Assembly: GCA_041394725.1 (NCBI GenBank)
Contig: JAWKHR010000053.1
Location: 1-41,711 of the forward strand
Direction of reading: 5' to 3'
Length of the DNA: 41,711 nucleotides
Source of the DNA: JAWKHR01 sp041394725
GTDB lineage: Bacteria; Acidobacteriota; Vicinamibacteria; Vicinamibacterales; SCN-69-37
Shown: positions 25,808 through 33,945 of the stretch, piece after piece
Layout: every line of letters begins with the position of its first letter
Position numbering within the stretch: position 1 is the stretch's first letter
Made by a program: the position numbers and the translations under genes
The notes under the pieces: model-generated
The model's database searches: none
Told to the model about the DNA's origin: nothing
What the model saw: the letters and a program-made list of their open reading frames with translations, nothing else

Positions 25808-26509
25808 ATGCCGCCCGCCTCCGCGGACGCCCTGCTCCGGTCCCGCATCTTCGACGGGCTGACCGACCTCGAACGCGAGCGCTGGCTGGGCGAGTCGGAA
25901 CAGGTCGTCCTGAAGCGCGGGCAGCCGCTCGCCCGGCAGGGCGAGCCGGCCCGGCGCTTCTACCTCGTCGAGTGCGGGTTCCTGAAGCTGACCCAGGTCA
26001 CCGCCGACGGCGACGAGGTCATCGTGCGATTCGTCGGCCCCGGCGAGCCCTTCGGCGGCGTCGTCGCGCTCAAGCAGGCCGACTACCCCGTGACCGCGCT
26101 CGCCGTCGTCCACCAGACGCAGGTCCGCGCCTGGCCCTACGAGCGGCTGGCCGCCCTGCTCGACGCCTTTCCGCAGGTCCGGCTGAACATCATGCGCGAG
26201 ATGACCGCGCACATGACCGACGCGCTCACACGCGTCCGCGAGCTGACGACCGAGCGCGTCGGCCAGCGCCTCGCGCACACCCTCCTGCGCCTGGCGCGCC
26301 AGTGCGGCGAACCGACGAAGGAGGGCGTGCTCATCGCGCATCCGCTCACGCGGCAGGAACTCGCGGAGATGACGGGCACCACGCTCTACACCGTCAGCCG
26401 GACGTTGCGGCGATGGGAAACCGCGGGCGTCCTGCGGTCGGAGGGCCGGCGGCTGATCGTCCGATCGACGACGCGCCTCACCGATCTGGCGGGCGACGAG
26501 GAAGACTAG
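25808..26509 (+). CDS. Crp/Fnr family regulator, probable NO/denitrification regulator
   Basis: 233 residues. The cyclic-nucleotide-binding-like domain is at ~10-125 (LKRGQPLARQGEPARRFYLVECGFLKL) and the dimer helix at ~125-160. The HTH is LTRQELAEMTGTTLYTVSRTLRRWE. The four cysteines of oxygen-sensing Fnr are absent (only C56 and C166), so it would sense something else, as in Dnr/NnrR proteins that use haem and NO. In the recognition helix Y194 replaces the glutamate of Crp and Fnr, while S197-R198 match Fnr. It diverges from ric. Three TTG-N8-CAA boxes in the window are candidate targets. The ATG at 25808 appears leaderless. Confidence 0.88.
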   Translation: MPPASADALLRSRIFDGLTDLERERWLGESEQVVLKRGQPLARQGEPARRFYLVECGFLKLTQVTADGDEVIVRFVGPGEPFGGVVALKQADYPVTALAVVHQTQVRAWPYERLAALLDAFPQVRLNIMREMTAHMTDALTRVRELTTERVGQRLAHTLLRLARQCGEPTKEGVLIAHPLTRQELAEMTGTTLYTVSRTLRRWETAGVLRSEGRRLIVRSTTRLTDLAGDEED

Positions 26510-27824
26510 CCCCGGCGCGCGACACGATCACGGCGCCGTGAACGCCCTGCGTGACGACGGCCGCCAGGAGCGCGGCCGCGCCGGCGGCCACCGCCCCGGG
26601 CCATCCCCTCGCGAGCCCGGCGGCCAGCGCGGGGACCGAGATCGTCCAGAGCCCGAGCACGGCCAGCGCCACCCGGGGCGCCGCGAGCCGGTGCGAGGAC
26701 ACCTCCGGTGGCTGGCCGCCCAGCCGCGCCATCGCGCGATACCAGGCGTGCATCGGCAGCAGACGTCCCTGGATGCCGACGACCATCTGCGAGACGAACC
26801 CGAGGAGGCCCGCGACGCCGTACGTCCACGTCCAGCCCGACGGCGCGCCGCCCGCGGCCAGGCGAAGGCCGGACGCGCAGGCCACCACACCCCACAGCAG
26901 CGCGACGTGCGACTGCCACGTGGCCCAGTCGCGACCACGCATCTCCGCCGGTCGAGGCCGCCGGTTCGCCAGGACGCCGCGCAGGCGCCGGGCGAAGAGC
27001 GCGAGCGCGGCGACGACCAGCAGGGCGCCGGCGATCGGCGTCGTGTTCGTGACGAGCGCCAGGGCGATCGCCAGCGTGCCGGCCTCGATCAGGCCGGCCG
27101 TGACCGCCAGTCCCCGCCCGGACGGCATCGCGGCCGGCAGGAACATCGGAACCAGGCGGTAGGACAGGCCGACGATCAGCATCACCGCCCACCCGATCAC
27201 CGCCAGGTGCGCGTGCGCGGTCGCCATCGCGAGGGGCGAGATTCGGAACCACGACGTACCGCGGCCGAACGCCATGACGAGCCCGAGGGCCGCCGCGCCC
27301 AGCACGTTGCCGAACGCGAGCGCGACGTGCGGCGCCACCCCGGCCGGCATCCTCGCGGTGCGCCGCAGACGGAGGACGCGCGCGGCGAGCCAGGCCGGTC
27401 CGGTCGCGACCAGCAGGCCGCCCGATCCGACGAGGTGGTACCGGCCCGTCCAGAAGCCGGCGACCATCGCGGCCGTGCCAATCCAGAACGCGGCGCACGC
27501 GAGCGCGTCGCCGCGCCGGGCCGGGAGCGGCAGCCCGAGCGCGAGCGGTCCGACGATGTAGAAGGCGCCGAGGATCGACCCCGAGATCCAGCCGAGCGTG
27601 ACGAGATGAACGAGCGCGATCAGGCGCGGGTGGTAGTGGAAGCCGCCGGGCAGCGTCGGGTCGATCACCAGGATCGCGCACGCGAGGCCGAGCGAGAGGT
27701 GGGCGCCGGCGAAGTACACGAGCGGCAGCGCCGGCGCCGGCAGCAGCGCCAGGCGCCCGGCGCCGCCGGCCGTCCGCGTCTCCGGGGTCCGTGCGTCACC
27801 GGTCGTCCGAGGATCGCCGGGCAT
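26478..27824 (-). CDS. Polytopic haem-copper/NnrS-like membrane protein
   Basis: 448 residues with about twelve hydrophobic helices and histidines at conserved-looking places: HYHPRLIALVHLVTLGWISG, AHAHLAVIGWAVMLIVGLSYRLVPMF, WQSHVALLWGVV and LLPMHAWYRAM. The pattern H-x-H-L-(x)-GW followed by a GxxYRLVPMF helix resembles cytochrome oxidase subunit I-like and NnrS-like proteins, but the full set of haem-copper oxidase ligands is not evident. Its start overlaps the nosY stop (TGATG), so it is the last gene of the nos operon. It overlaps the Crp/Fnr gene end by 32 bases, convergently. It may handle haem, NO or electrons for N2O reduction. Function uncertain. Confidence 0.7.
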   Translation of the reverse strand: MPGDPRTTGDARTPETRTAGGAGRLALLPAPALPLVYFAGAHLSLGLACAILVIDPTLPGGFHYHPRLIALVHLVTLGWISGSILGAFYIVGPLALGLPLPARRGDALACAAFWIGTAAMVAGFWTGRYHLVGSGGLLVATGPAWLAARVLRLRRTARMPAGVAPHVALAFGNVLGAAALGLVMAFGRGTSWFRISPLAMATAHAHLAVIGWAVMLIVGLSYRLVPMFLPAAMPSGRGLAVTAGLIEAGTLAIALALVTNTTPIAGALLVVAALALFARRLRGVLANRRPRPAEMRGRDWATWQSHVALLWGVVACASGLRLAAGGAPSGWTWTYGVAGLLGFVSQMVVGIQGRLLPMHAWYRAMARLGGQPPEVSSHRLAAPRVALAVLGLWTISVPALAAGLARGWPGAVAAGAAALLAAVVTQGVHGAVIVSRAGASLPRRPPDR

Positions 27825-28630
27825 CAGGCGTCGATCCGGCGCCGGGTGCCGGCCAGCGCCGCGGCGAACCCGGCGATCGTCCACGCCGCGAAGATCGCGA
27901 CCAGCCACGCGACGGCGTGCGACAGCCACCACGAAGCGAGCCGTCCGGGTTCGTCGGGCACCCACGCCGCGTCCTCGATGACGAACAGCACGGTCACGCG
28001 GAACGCGTCGATCGGGTTGGCCATCAGGACCGCGACCCACGCCGACGGATGGCCCTCGACCCAGGGGGAGCCGGCGATGCCGAGCAGCAGCAGGTCGGTG
28101 CCGAAGACGAGGGCCAGCCAGACGCCGAGGGTGAGCAGCAGGCCGCGTACGTGGTCGCGCACCCACAGGCCGAGTGCCAGGCCGACGACCGACAGCGTGA
28201 CGCTGAGGCCGGCCGCCGCCGCGGCGGTGGCGGCGAGGGGCCGTGAGACGCCGCCGGCGAACGCCGCCGGCACGACGAGCAGCAGGGCGGCGGGGGCGAC
28301 GAGCGCGACGAGCGCGGCGGCTTTGCCGCCGAGCCACGCGCCGCGCGAGACGGGCTGCGCGAAGAGCAGCTCGCGCTCCTCGGACTCGCCGTGCGCCGCG
28401 CTCAGGCCGAGCACCAGCGCGGAGAGGGAGAGCCCGTACAGCGTGGCCTGCAGGCTCCACAACGGCGCGGCGCCCGCCGCATCGCCGGGCGTGAAGAGGG
28501 GCAGCAATCCGGCCAGCCCGGCCAGCGCCAGGTGCGCGTGCAGGCACCGGTTGAGGCGCTGCGCCGCCAGTTCCCGGCGGACGGTGGCCGCGAGGGTGGC
28601 GATCGCGTGGGGTCTCGGTCTCGGACGCAT
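27824..28630 (-). CDS. nosY: NosY-type ABC transporter permease
   Basis: 268 residues with six predicted membrane helices and the ABC-2 permease layout: an N-terminal cytoplasmic helix (ATLAATVRRELAAQRLNRCL) and the motif SAAHGESEERELLFAQPVSRGAWLGGKAAAL between helices 2 and 3. The last section, LMANPIDAFRVTVLF, is typical of NosY. It lies 16 bases after nosF and pairs with it. NosDFY is needed for maturation of the copper-sulfide centre of nitrous oxide reductase, by moving a sulfur species or copper-handling factors through the membrane to NosD. Confidence 0.9.
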   Translation of the reverse strand: MRPRPRPHAIATLAATVRRELAAQRLNRCLHAHLALAGLAGLLPLFTPGDAAGAAPLWSLQATLYGLSLSALVLGLSAAHGESEERELLFAQPVSRGAWLGGKAAALVALVAPAALLLVVPAAFAGGVSRPLAATAAAAAGLSVTLSVVGLALGLWVRDHVRGLLLTLGVWLALVFGTDLLLLGIAGSPWVEGHPSAWVAVLMANPIDAFRVTVLFVIEDAAWVPDEPGRLASWWLSHAVAWLVAIFAAWTIAGFAAALAGTRRRIDA

Positions 28631-28646
28631 CGGTGGCCTCCGCGGA

Positions 28647-29345
28647 TCAGCCCGCGGCGCCGGCGCGGGCGCGCGCCGGGCGGGCGAACGGAAATGCCTC
28701 GCGCAGCCGGTCGGGCGCGAGGGTGCGGCCGATGCGGCCGCCCTCGAGCACGAGGCAGCGATCGACCTCGTCCTCCCACTCGCCCAGCAGGTGCGTGGCG
28801 ACGAGCACGGTCCGGCCGTCGCCGGCCGCGGCGTGCAGCGCGTGCTGCAGGGCGCGGCGCCAGTCCGGATCCAGGCTCAGTCCGGGCTCGTCGAGCAGGA
28901 GCAGCGGCGCGTCCGGCAGCAGGAGCACCGCCAGCGCGAGCCGCTGCCGCAGGCCGCCGGACAGCCGCCCGCACGGCACGTCGCGCACCGCGTCCAGCTG
29001 CCAGTCGCGCGCGACCATCGCGCGCCGCCCGTCGGGCACGTCGCGGAGCCGGGCATAGAAGCGCAGCACCTGCGCGACGGTCAGCCTCGGATGGAACCGC
29101 GGGGCCTGCGGCAGGTAGGCCATCCCGTCGAGCGCGGCGCGACCGCGCCCGAGCACGTGGCCGGCCAGCCGGACGGTGCCGCGATCGGCGGGTGAGAGGC
29201 CGGTGGCGACGCGCAGCGTCGTGGACTTGCCACAGCCGTTCGCGCCGACGAGCAGCGTGACCTCGCCGGGGCGCGCCTCGAAGTCGAGGCCGTCGAGCAC
29301 CGGCTGCGCTCCGTAGCGCTTGGCGACGTCGCGGAACTCGATCAT
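28647..29345 (-). CDS. nosF: NosF ABC transporter ATPase
   Basis: 232 residues. The Walker A is GANGCGKST, the Q-loop is in AYLPQAPRFHPRLT, the ABC signature is LSGGLRQRLALA, the Walker B is LLLLDEPGLSLD and the H-loop is VATHLLGEWEDEVDR. The GEWE-DEVDR phrase after the switch histidine resembles NosF proteins. The ATG overlaps the nosD stop (ATGA). With nosY it forms the ATP-driven part of NosDFY. Confidence 0.93.
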   Translation of the reverse strand: MIEFRDVAKRYGAQPVLDGLDFEARPGEVTLLVGANGCGKSTTLRVATGLSPADRGTVRLAGHVLGRGRAALDGMAYLPQAPRFHPRLTVAQVLRFYARLRDVPDGRRAMVARDWQLDAVRDVPCGRLSGGLRQRLALAVLLLPDAPLLLLDEPGLSLDPDWRRALQHALHAAAGDGRTVLVATHLLGEWEDEVDRCLVLEGGRIGRTLAPDRLREAFPFARPARARAGAAG

Positions 29346-30721
29346 CGTCCGTCCTCCCGCACGAGCGGCGCCGGATCCACGACGCCGGAGAGGCCGGGCA
29401 CGCCGATGCGGGCGTGCACGAACCGCAGCAGGCGCTCGCCCGGACTGCCGGCGAGCAGGCCGATCTCGGGGAAGCCCCGGCGAAGGGCGCCGAACAGGTC
29501 CACTTCCCGGTGCGGCAGGTCGCCGATGCCGTTGCCGTCGAGATCGAGGCGCGCCGCGCCGTCCCAGTAGTTGCCTCGGCCCGCGTCCGACCAGCGGTTG
29601 GCGACGTTCGTGCCGCTGGTTTCCACGGCATGGACGTTGCCCGAGAAGGTGTTGCCCGCGAAGACGTTGCCGTCGGACGAGTCGCTGATGCGCAGGCCGA
29701 CGTGGTTGTCCGTGATGCGGTTGTCGCGCACCTCGTTGCCGTGGCTGTTCTCGGCGTAGAGCCCGAGCGTGTTGCCGGCGATCCGGTTGCGCTCGACGCG
29801 CGTGTCGTCCACCGACTGGAGCAGCAGCCCGTAGGCACGCCGCCCGCGATTGGCCTCGAACCGGTTGTCGCGCAGCGTGATGCCCTTCGAGTACATCAGC
29901 GCGGCGCCGGCCGCGTCGTCGCGGAAGACGTTGCGCTCGAACCGGTTGCCGTCCGAGTACATGTAGTGCAGCCCGTAGCGCACGCCCGTGATGACGTTGC
30001 CGCTGACGTCGGCGTCGTCGACGAACGAGAAGTAGATGCCGTCGCGCGTGCCGCGAATGACGTTCCGGGCGATGACGTGGCCGCGGGAATTCCACAGGTG
30101 GATGCCGTTGCCGCGCGCGTTCTGGTCGAGCGGCACCTCGCACGTCTCGCCGGCGCCCGGACCGTCCGGCCCGGGCGGGAGCGGGTCCCGGGCCCCGTCG
30201 TCCGGGCGGCCGACGATGTCGGAGTCCTCGATCCGCGCGCCGTCGGCCTGGCGCACGTAGATGCCGTGCAGGCAGTCGGCGATCCGCACGTGTCGGATCA
30301 CGACGCGCGCGCCGGTGACGTGGATGCCGGCGTGGTCCTTCGTCAGGTCCATGCCGGAACCGCGGACCTCGAGGTTCTCGAGGACGACGTCGGGCGCCCG
30401 CACGGCCACGACGTGTGTCGTGCCGTCGCCGCGCAGGATCACGTGCCCCATGCCCCGCAGGTGCAGCGGCCGGTCGATGACGACGTTGCCGCGGTAGTCG
30501 CCGGCCGGGATGTCGATGACGGCGCCCGCCGGCGCTCCGGCGAGCCGCGCGCGGAGCCAGGCCACGTCGCCCGCCGGCGTCGCCTCCGGGGTCCTCGTCG
30601 CGGCGCCGGCGGCCGCGCCGGCGTGGGCGACCGCCGGTGACCAGGTCCGCGGCCCGATCGCTGCGTGCCAGCCGATCAGGGCGACCGCCGTCGCGACCGC
30701 CGCGCGGGCCGTGCCGGTCAT
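29342..30721 (-). CDS. nosD: NosD periplasmic copper-centre maturation protein
   Basis: 459 residues. A signal segment is followed by right-handed beta-helix CASH repeats: IDIPAGDYRGNVVIDRPLHLRG, GIHVTGARVVIRHVRIADCLHGIYV, NGIHLWNSRGHVIARNVIRGTRDGIYFSF, GLHYMYSDGNRFERNVFRDD, and RAYGLLLQSVDDTRVERNRIAGN. The C-terminal part ends with NRWSDAGRGNYWDG, DLDGNGIGDLPH and a helix, all normal for NosD. It overlaps nosB upstream and nosF downstream by four bases each. NosD is required to assemble the CuZ centre of NosZ in the periplasm. Confidence 0.95.
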   Translation of the reverse strand: MTGTARAAVATAVALIGWHAAIGPRTWSPAVAHAGAAAGAATRTPEATPAGDVAWLRARLAGAPAGAVIDIPAGDYRGNVVIDRPLHLRGMGHVILRGDGTTHVVAVRAPDVVLENLEVRGSGMDLTKDHAGIHVTGARVVIRHVRIADCLHGIYVRQADGARIEDSDIVGRPDDGARDPLPPGPDGPGAGETCEVPLDQNARGNGIHLWNSRGHVIARNVIRGTRDGIYFSFVDDADVSGNVITGVRYGLHYMYSDGNRFERNVFRDDAAGAALMYSKGITLRDNRFEANRGRRAYGLLLQSVDDTRVERNRIAGNTLGLYAENSHGNEVRDNRITDNHVGLRISDSSDGNVFAGNTFSGNVHAVETSGTNVANRWSDAGRGNYWDGAARLDLDGNGIGDLPHREVDLFGALRRGFPEIGLLAGSPGERLLRFVHARIGVPGLSGVVDPAPLVREDGR

Positions 30722-31338
30722 GCGACCGCCTCCCGGCGCGACGTCCAGATCGCGCCCGCCAGCGCCGCCAGAAAGAGCCCCATGCACAGCGTGCCCCAGA
30801 GCGGGAGGCTCGTCTGGACGAAGTTCGCGATCTGCTGGCGGCCGACGACGACCGGCATGAACGGGTCGATGCGCATCGGCGCGTGCGGATCCAGCTGGTG
30901 GCCGTAGGTGTAGAGGCGGTACGCGAACGTGCCCAGCGAGAACAGGCCGAAGTAGGTGAAGAGCACCGCCAGGTCCACGAGGTGCCCGACCCGGTCCATG
31001 ACGATGGCCCGGAGCGTGAGCAGCACGAAGACGCCGATCGCGAACGGCAGCCACTTCATCTCCGCGAAGTCGGCCTCGACGATGGGCTTCATGCCGATGT
31101 AGTGGTTCAGCGTGTTGATCTCGTGCAGGTCCTGGCCGCCGTTCCCGCCGGCGATGCGGTAGGCGTACATGTCGAGCCGGAGGCCCTCGGCGTACTGCGG
31201 CGCCACGAGCTCGATCCGCCACAGCGGCAGCAGGGACCCGACCACGAGCGCCAGGATGCCGGCGACGAGCAGCAGGCGGGCCGTGCCCGAGAGGGGGCGG
31301 TCCAGCAGGCGGTGCACGGCGCGGAAACGGGCGTTCAT
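30718..31338 (-). CDS. nosB: NosB-like membrane protein of clade II nos operons
   Basis: 206 residues with four or five helices (LLLVAGILALVVGSLLPLW, LPFAIGVFVLLTLRAIVM, LVDLAVLFTYFGLFSLGTF, TLCMGLFLAALAGAIW). The periplasmic loop contains DLHEINTLNHYIGMKPI, a His-rich motif I associate with the small integral protein placed directly after nosZ in clade II operons. It starts 28 bases after nosZ and overlaps nosD. Its role is not firmly known; electron supply to NosZ or copper delivery are the usual suggestions. The symbol is given on position and motif, not on detailed homology. Confidence 0.72.
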   Translation of the reverse strand: MNARFRAVHRLLDRPLSGTARLLLVAGILALVVGSLLPLWRIELVAPQYAEGLRLDMYAYRIAGGNGGQDLHEINTLNHYIGMKPIVEADFAEMKWLPFAIGVFVLLTLRAIVMDRVGHLVDLAVLFTYFGLFSLGTFAYRLYTYGHQLDPHAPMRIDPFMPVVVGRQQIANFVQTSLPLWGTLCMGLFLAALAGAIWTSRREAVA

Positions 31339-31366
31339 GATCGGGCCTCCTCGGGCGTGACGCGGG

Positions 31367-33238
31367 TCAGCGGGGACGGACGACGAGCGCGCCCTGCATC
31401 TCCTGGTGCAGCGCGGAGCAGAAGTTCGTGCAGTAGAACGGGAAGACCCCGGCCTTCGTCGCGCGGAACTTCACCTCCTTGGTCTCGCCCGGGTCCACGA
31501 CGATGTTCAGGTCGTGCTCGACGATGCCGAGGCCGTGCAGCATGTCCACGGTCTGCTCGACGTTGGTCAGGTAGATCGTCACCTCGTCGCCCTGCTGCAC
31601 CTCGATCTGGTCGGGCACGAACCGGCTGCGGATGGCCATCATCCGCACCTCGACGCGGTTGCCGGTCCGCGTGATGCCGGCCTCGTCGGGCGACCACACG
31701 GCCTTCGGGTTGTGGTTCTCCTCGCGCGGATAGACCTCGATCGGCGAGATCGCGTCCACCTTCAGGATCTGCGCGAAGTGCGGCTCGGGCTCGGTGTAGG
31801 CCTCGTAGAGCATGCTCATCTTCTCGCCCGTGATGTCGATGAGCTGGCTGCTCTCCGGCTGCGACGGCCCCACGTTGATGTGGCGGCCCTTCGACAGCTT
31901 GTTCATTGCGACCAGGTACCGCCCGTACGGCTCGCGCGTGTCGCTGCCGCCGACCACGAGGTGGCCGATGTTGTAGTGGATCGGGATCTTGTCCACCACG
32001 ACCCGGCTCAGGTCGGCGCGGTCCTCGGGTGACCACGGCGGCAGCCGCCACTTGGCGACGGCCGACTCGACGAAGAGCGACGTGTAGGCGTTGCCCTGTC
32101 CGTCGTACTGCGTGTGGAGCGGGCCGAGCCCGACGGGGACCTCGCCCTCGAGGACGGTGTCGTGCCGGATCACCGGGATGCCGCGCACCTCGCCCTCGAA
32201 CGTCTTCTGGTCGATCGCCGCCTTGATCTTCTCGAAGTCGAAGACGCTCGCGACCGGCTGCAGCTTGCCGGACGCCGCGATCCAGCGGCCGGACGGATCC
32301 GTGTCGATGCCGTGCGGCGACTTCGGGATCGGCAGGAAGTACAGGATGCCGGGGACCTTCGCCGGATCGAGCACGGGGACGCCGGCCATCATCGTCGCCT
32401 TCCCGTCGCGCACCGCCTGTTCCGCGGCGCGCCAGTTGACGACGGCCGCGTAGTCCCGGTCGAGCTGGGTCGAGTTGGCCTCGAGCGTGTCGTGGGCCAT
32501 CTCCGAGTTGTAGGAGGTCCAGAACGCCCACCCGGAACTCGGGCCCTTGCCGGTCGATCCCAGGTCCCAGTTGAACGGCGGGGTGAGGATCTGCCAGCCC
32601 ACCGACAGCGTGCCCGTGGCCGGATCGACCTTCAGGCCGCTGACCATGCCGTTGTACTCGGTCTCGTAGGCCGAGGTGGGCGCGTACCGGCCCTTGGGCA
32701 GCGGCACCGAGAAGCGGGTCGCCACCAGCACGTACTCGGTGTTCTCGGTGACGAACGACGATCCGTGGTTGCCGCTGGAGTTCGGGATCGGCCCGAAGAT
32801 CTGGCGCGTCTTGAAGTCGCGCAGCTCGATCCGCGCGACGCGGTTGTTCGCGTTGTCGTTGACGAACAGCCACCGGCCGTCGTACTTGCCGTCGGTCTGC
32901 GACAGTCCCGGGTGGTGCACGTCGCCCCAGGTGAAGTCGCCGAGCATCGCCCGCGTCTCCTCGTCGTAGCCGTAGCCCGTGCCGGAGTACTTCGAGAAGA
33001 CGGGGATCGTGGCGATGTGCCGCATCGACGGGAGGCCGGCCACGAAGACCTGGCCGGAGTGGCCGCCCGAGTAGAAGAGGTAGAACTCGTCCTTCTCGCC
33101 CGGCGCCACGTACGTCCGCGCCGCGGCGTCGCCGCCGGCCGAGACCGCGGGCCGGCTGCCGGGAGGATTGCAGGCCGGGGTCGCGAGCAGGCCCGCGGCC
33201 ACGACGAGAACACCGAAATATCTCGCGCGAGTGGTCAT
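31367..33238 (-). CDS. nosZ: Nitrous oxide reductase, clade II
   Basis: 623 residues. The N-terminus is a Sec-type signal (YFGVLVVAAGLLATPAC) with a possible lipoprotein cysteine at 23, not a twin-arginine signal, which marks clade II. The seven-bladed propeller carries CuZ histidines, starting with DVHHPGLSQTDGKYDG near residue 108. The C-terminal cupredoxin domain has the CuA site FYCTNFCSALHQEM near residue 603. The enzyme reduces N2O to N2 in the periplasm. The ATG at 33238 follows AGAGGAC. It is the second gene of the operon, 23 bases after the cupredoxin gene, with nosB, nosD, nosF and nosY following. Confidence 0.97.
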   Translation of the reverse strand: MTTRARYFGVLVVAAGLLATPACNPPGSRPAVSAGGDAAARTYVAPGEKDEFYLFYSGGHSGQVFVAGLPSMRHIATIPVFSKYSGTGYGYDEETRAMLGDFTWGDVHHPGLSQTDGKYDGRWLFVNDNANNRVARIELRDFKTRQIFGPIPNSSGNHGSSFVTENTEYVLVATRFSVPLPKGRYAPTSAYETEYNGMVSGLKVDPATGTLSVGWQILTPPFNWDLGSTGKGPSSGWAFWTSYNSEMAHDTLEANSTQLDRDYAAVVNWRAAEQAVRDGKATMMAGVPVLDPAKVPGILYFLPIPKSPHGIDTDPSGRWIAASGKLQPVASVFDFEKIKAAIDQKTFEGEVRGIPVIRHDTVLEGEVPVGLGPLHTQYDGQGNAYTSLFVESAVAKWRLPPWSPEDRADLSRVVVDKIPIHYNIGHLVVGGSDTREPYGRYLVAMNKLSKGRHINVGPSQPESSQLIDITGEKMSMLYEAYTEPEPHFAQILKVDAISPIEVYPREENHNPKAVWSPDEAGITRTGNRVEVRMMAIRSRFVPDQIEVQQGDEVTIYLTNVEQTVDMLHGLGIVEHDLNIVVDPGETKEVKFRATKAGVFPFYCTNFCSALHQEMQGALVVRPR

Positions 33239-33261
33239 GGTGTGGTCCTCTTCTGGGAGCG

Positions 33262-33780
33262 TCAGCCGACGATCAGCACGCCCCGCATGCCGACCTGGTA
33301 GTGCCCGGGGAAGGAACAGATGAACTCGTAGCGGCCCGGCGTCGCCGGCGCGTTGAACGTCACCGTGTCGGACTCGCCGGGACCGAGCAGGCGCGTGGCC
33401 GCGAGCATGCGCGCGTCGCCCTGCGGCACGAAGTCCGTGGCCGCGGCCTCGGCCGCCGCGACCGCGAAGGACACCAGCTCCGTGCCGGGCACGAGCAGGA
33501 TCCAGTTGTGGCCCATGGACAGCTTGGGCGTCGTGCCGACGTTGGTCAGCGTCACGCTCAGCCGCTCGCCGGGCGCGGCCGTGATCTCGGTCACGTCGAA
33601 CTTCATCTTGTCGTTGGCGGTGATGTGAATCGGCCGGCCGTCGTGGACGGGCGCGGTCGGCGCCGTCGTGGCCGCCGCGCCGCCGCCGGCCGCCGATGCG
33701 CCGTCGGCCGGGCCGGAGGAACACGCCGCGGCGGCGACCGTCAGGGCGGTGGCGAGGATCAGGGCGAGGTGTCGGGTCAT
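33262..33780 (-). CDS. Azurin/auracyanin-like cupredoxin lipoprotein
   Basis: 172 residues. The lipoprotein signal is ALILATALTVAAAAC (Cys20), then an Ala/Gly/Thr linker. A type I copper domain follows: KMKFDVTEITAAPGERLSVTLTNVG, the first His in MGHNW, and CSFPGHYQVGM supplying Cys, His and Met. Relative to azurin the His-Met spacing is one residue longer, as in auracyanin-like proteins. It is the first gene of the nos operon, just ahead of nosZ, so it is the natural candidate for the periplasmic electron donor to NosZ. A TTG-N8-CAA box lies 57 bases upstream. Ribosome binding site AAGGA. Confidence 0.92.
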   Translation of the reverse strand: MTRHLALILATALTVAAAACSSGPADGASAAGGGAAATTAPTAPVHDGRPIHITANDKMKFDVTEITAAPGERLSVTLTNVGTTPKLSMGHNWILLVPGTELVSFAVAAAEAAATDFVPQGDARMLAATRLLGPGESDTVTFNAPATPGRYEFICSFPGHYQVGMRGVLIVG

Positions 33781-33830
33781 GGGACGTCCTTCCATGGCCC
33801 GTAGTCTCCGCTTCCGGCGCGCGACGTTCT

Positions 33831-33844
33831 TTGCTGCAGGACAA
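33831..33844. promoter_or_regulatory. Fnr-type box TTGCTGCAGGACAA, nos operon side
   Basis: TTG-N8-CAA with a palindromic core CTGCAG. Its centre is 57.5 bases from the cupredoxin ATG. A class II arrangement would put the -10 at GAGACT (33808-33803, reverse strand) and the start of transcription near 33796, leaving a short leader that includes the ribosome binding site. Confidence 0.55.
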
Positions 33845-33896
33845 GCTTCGCCGCGGCCGGGGCAGGACGCCCGGAAGGCCCCTCCGGGCGGGAAGG

Positions 33897-33910
33897 TTGC
33901 CCCGGCGCAA
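33897..33910. promoter_or_regulatory. Fnr-type box TTGCCCCGGCGCAA, Sco side
   Basis: TTG-N8-CAA, matching the ric box except at two positions of the left half. Its centre lies about 42 bases before the Sco ATG at 33946. With a weak -10 CACACT (33934-33939) six bases before the ATG, the spacing fits class II activation of a leaderless transcript. Confidence 0.6.
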
Positions 33911-33945
33911 AGAACCCGCGCCGCGACTGCGCCCACACTCGGGCC

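Noticed and set aside
31367..33238. Clade I (Tat-exported) nitrous oxide reductase
   Set aside because: There is no twin-arginine motif, the signal is Sec-like, and nosB is present while nosR is not seen.
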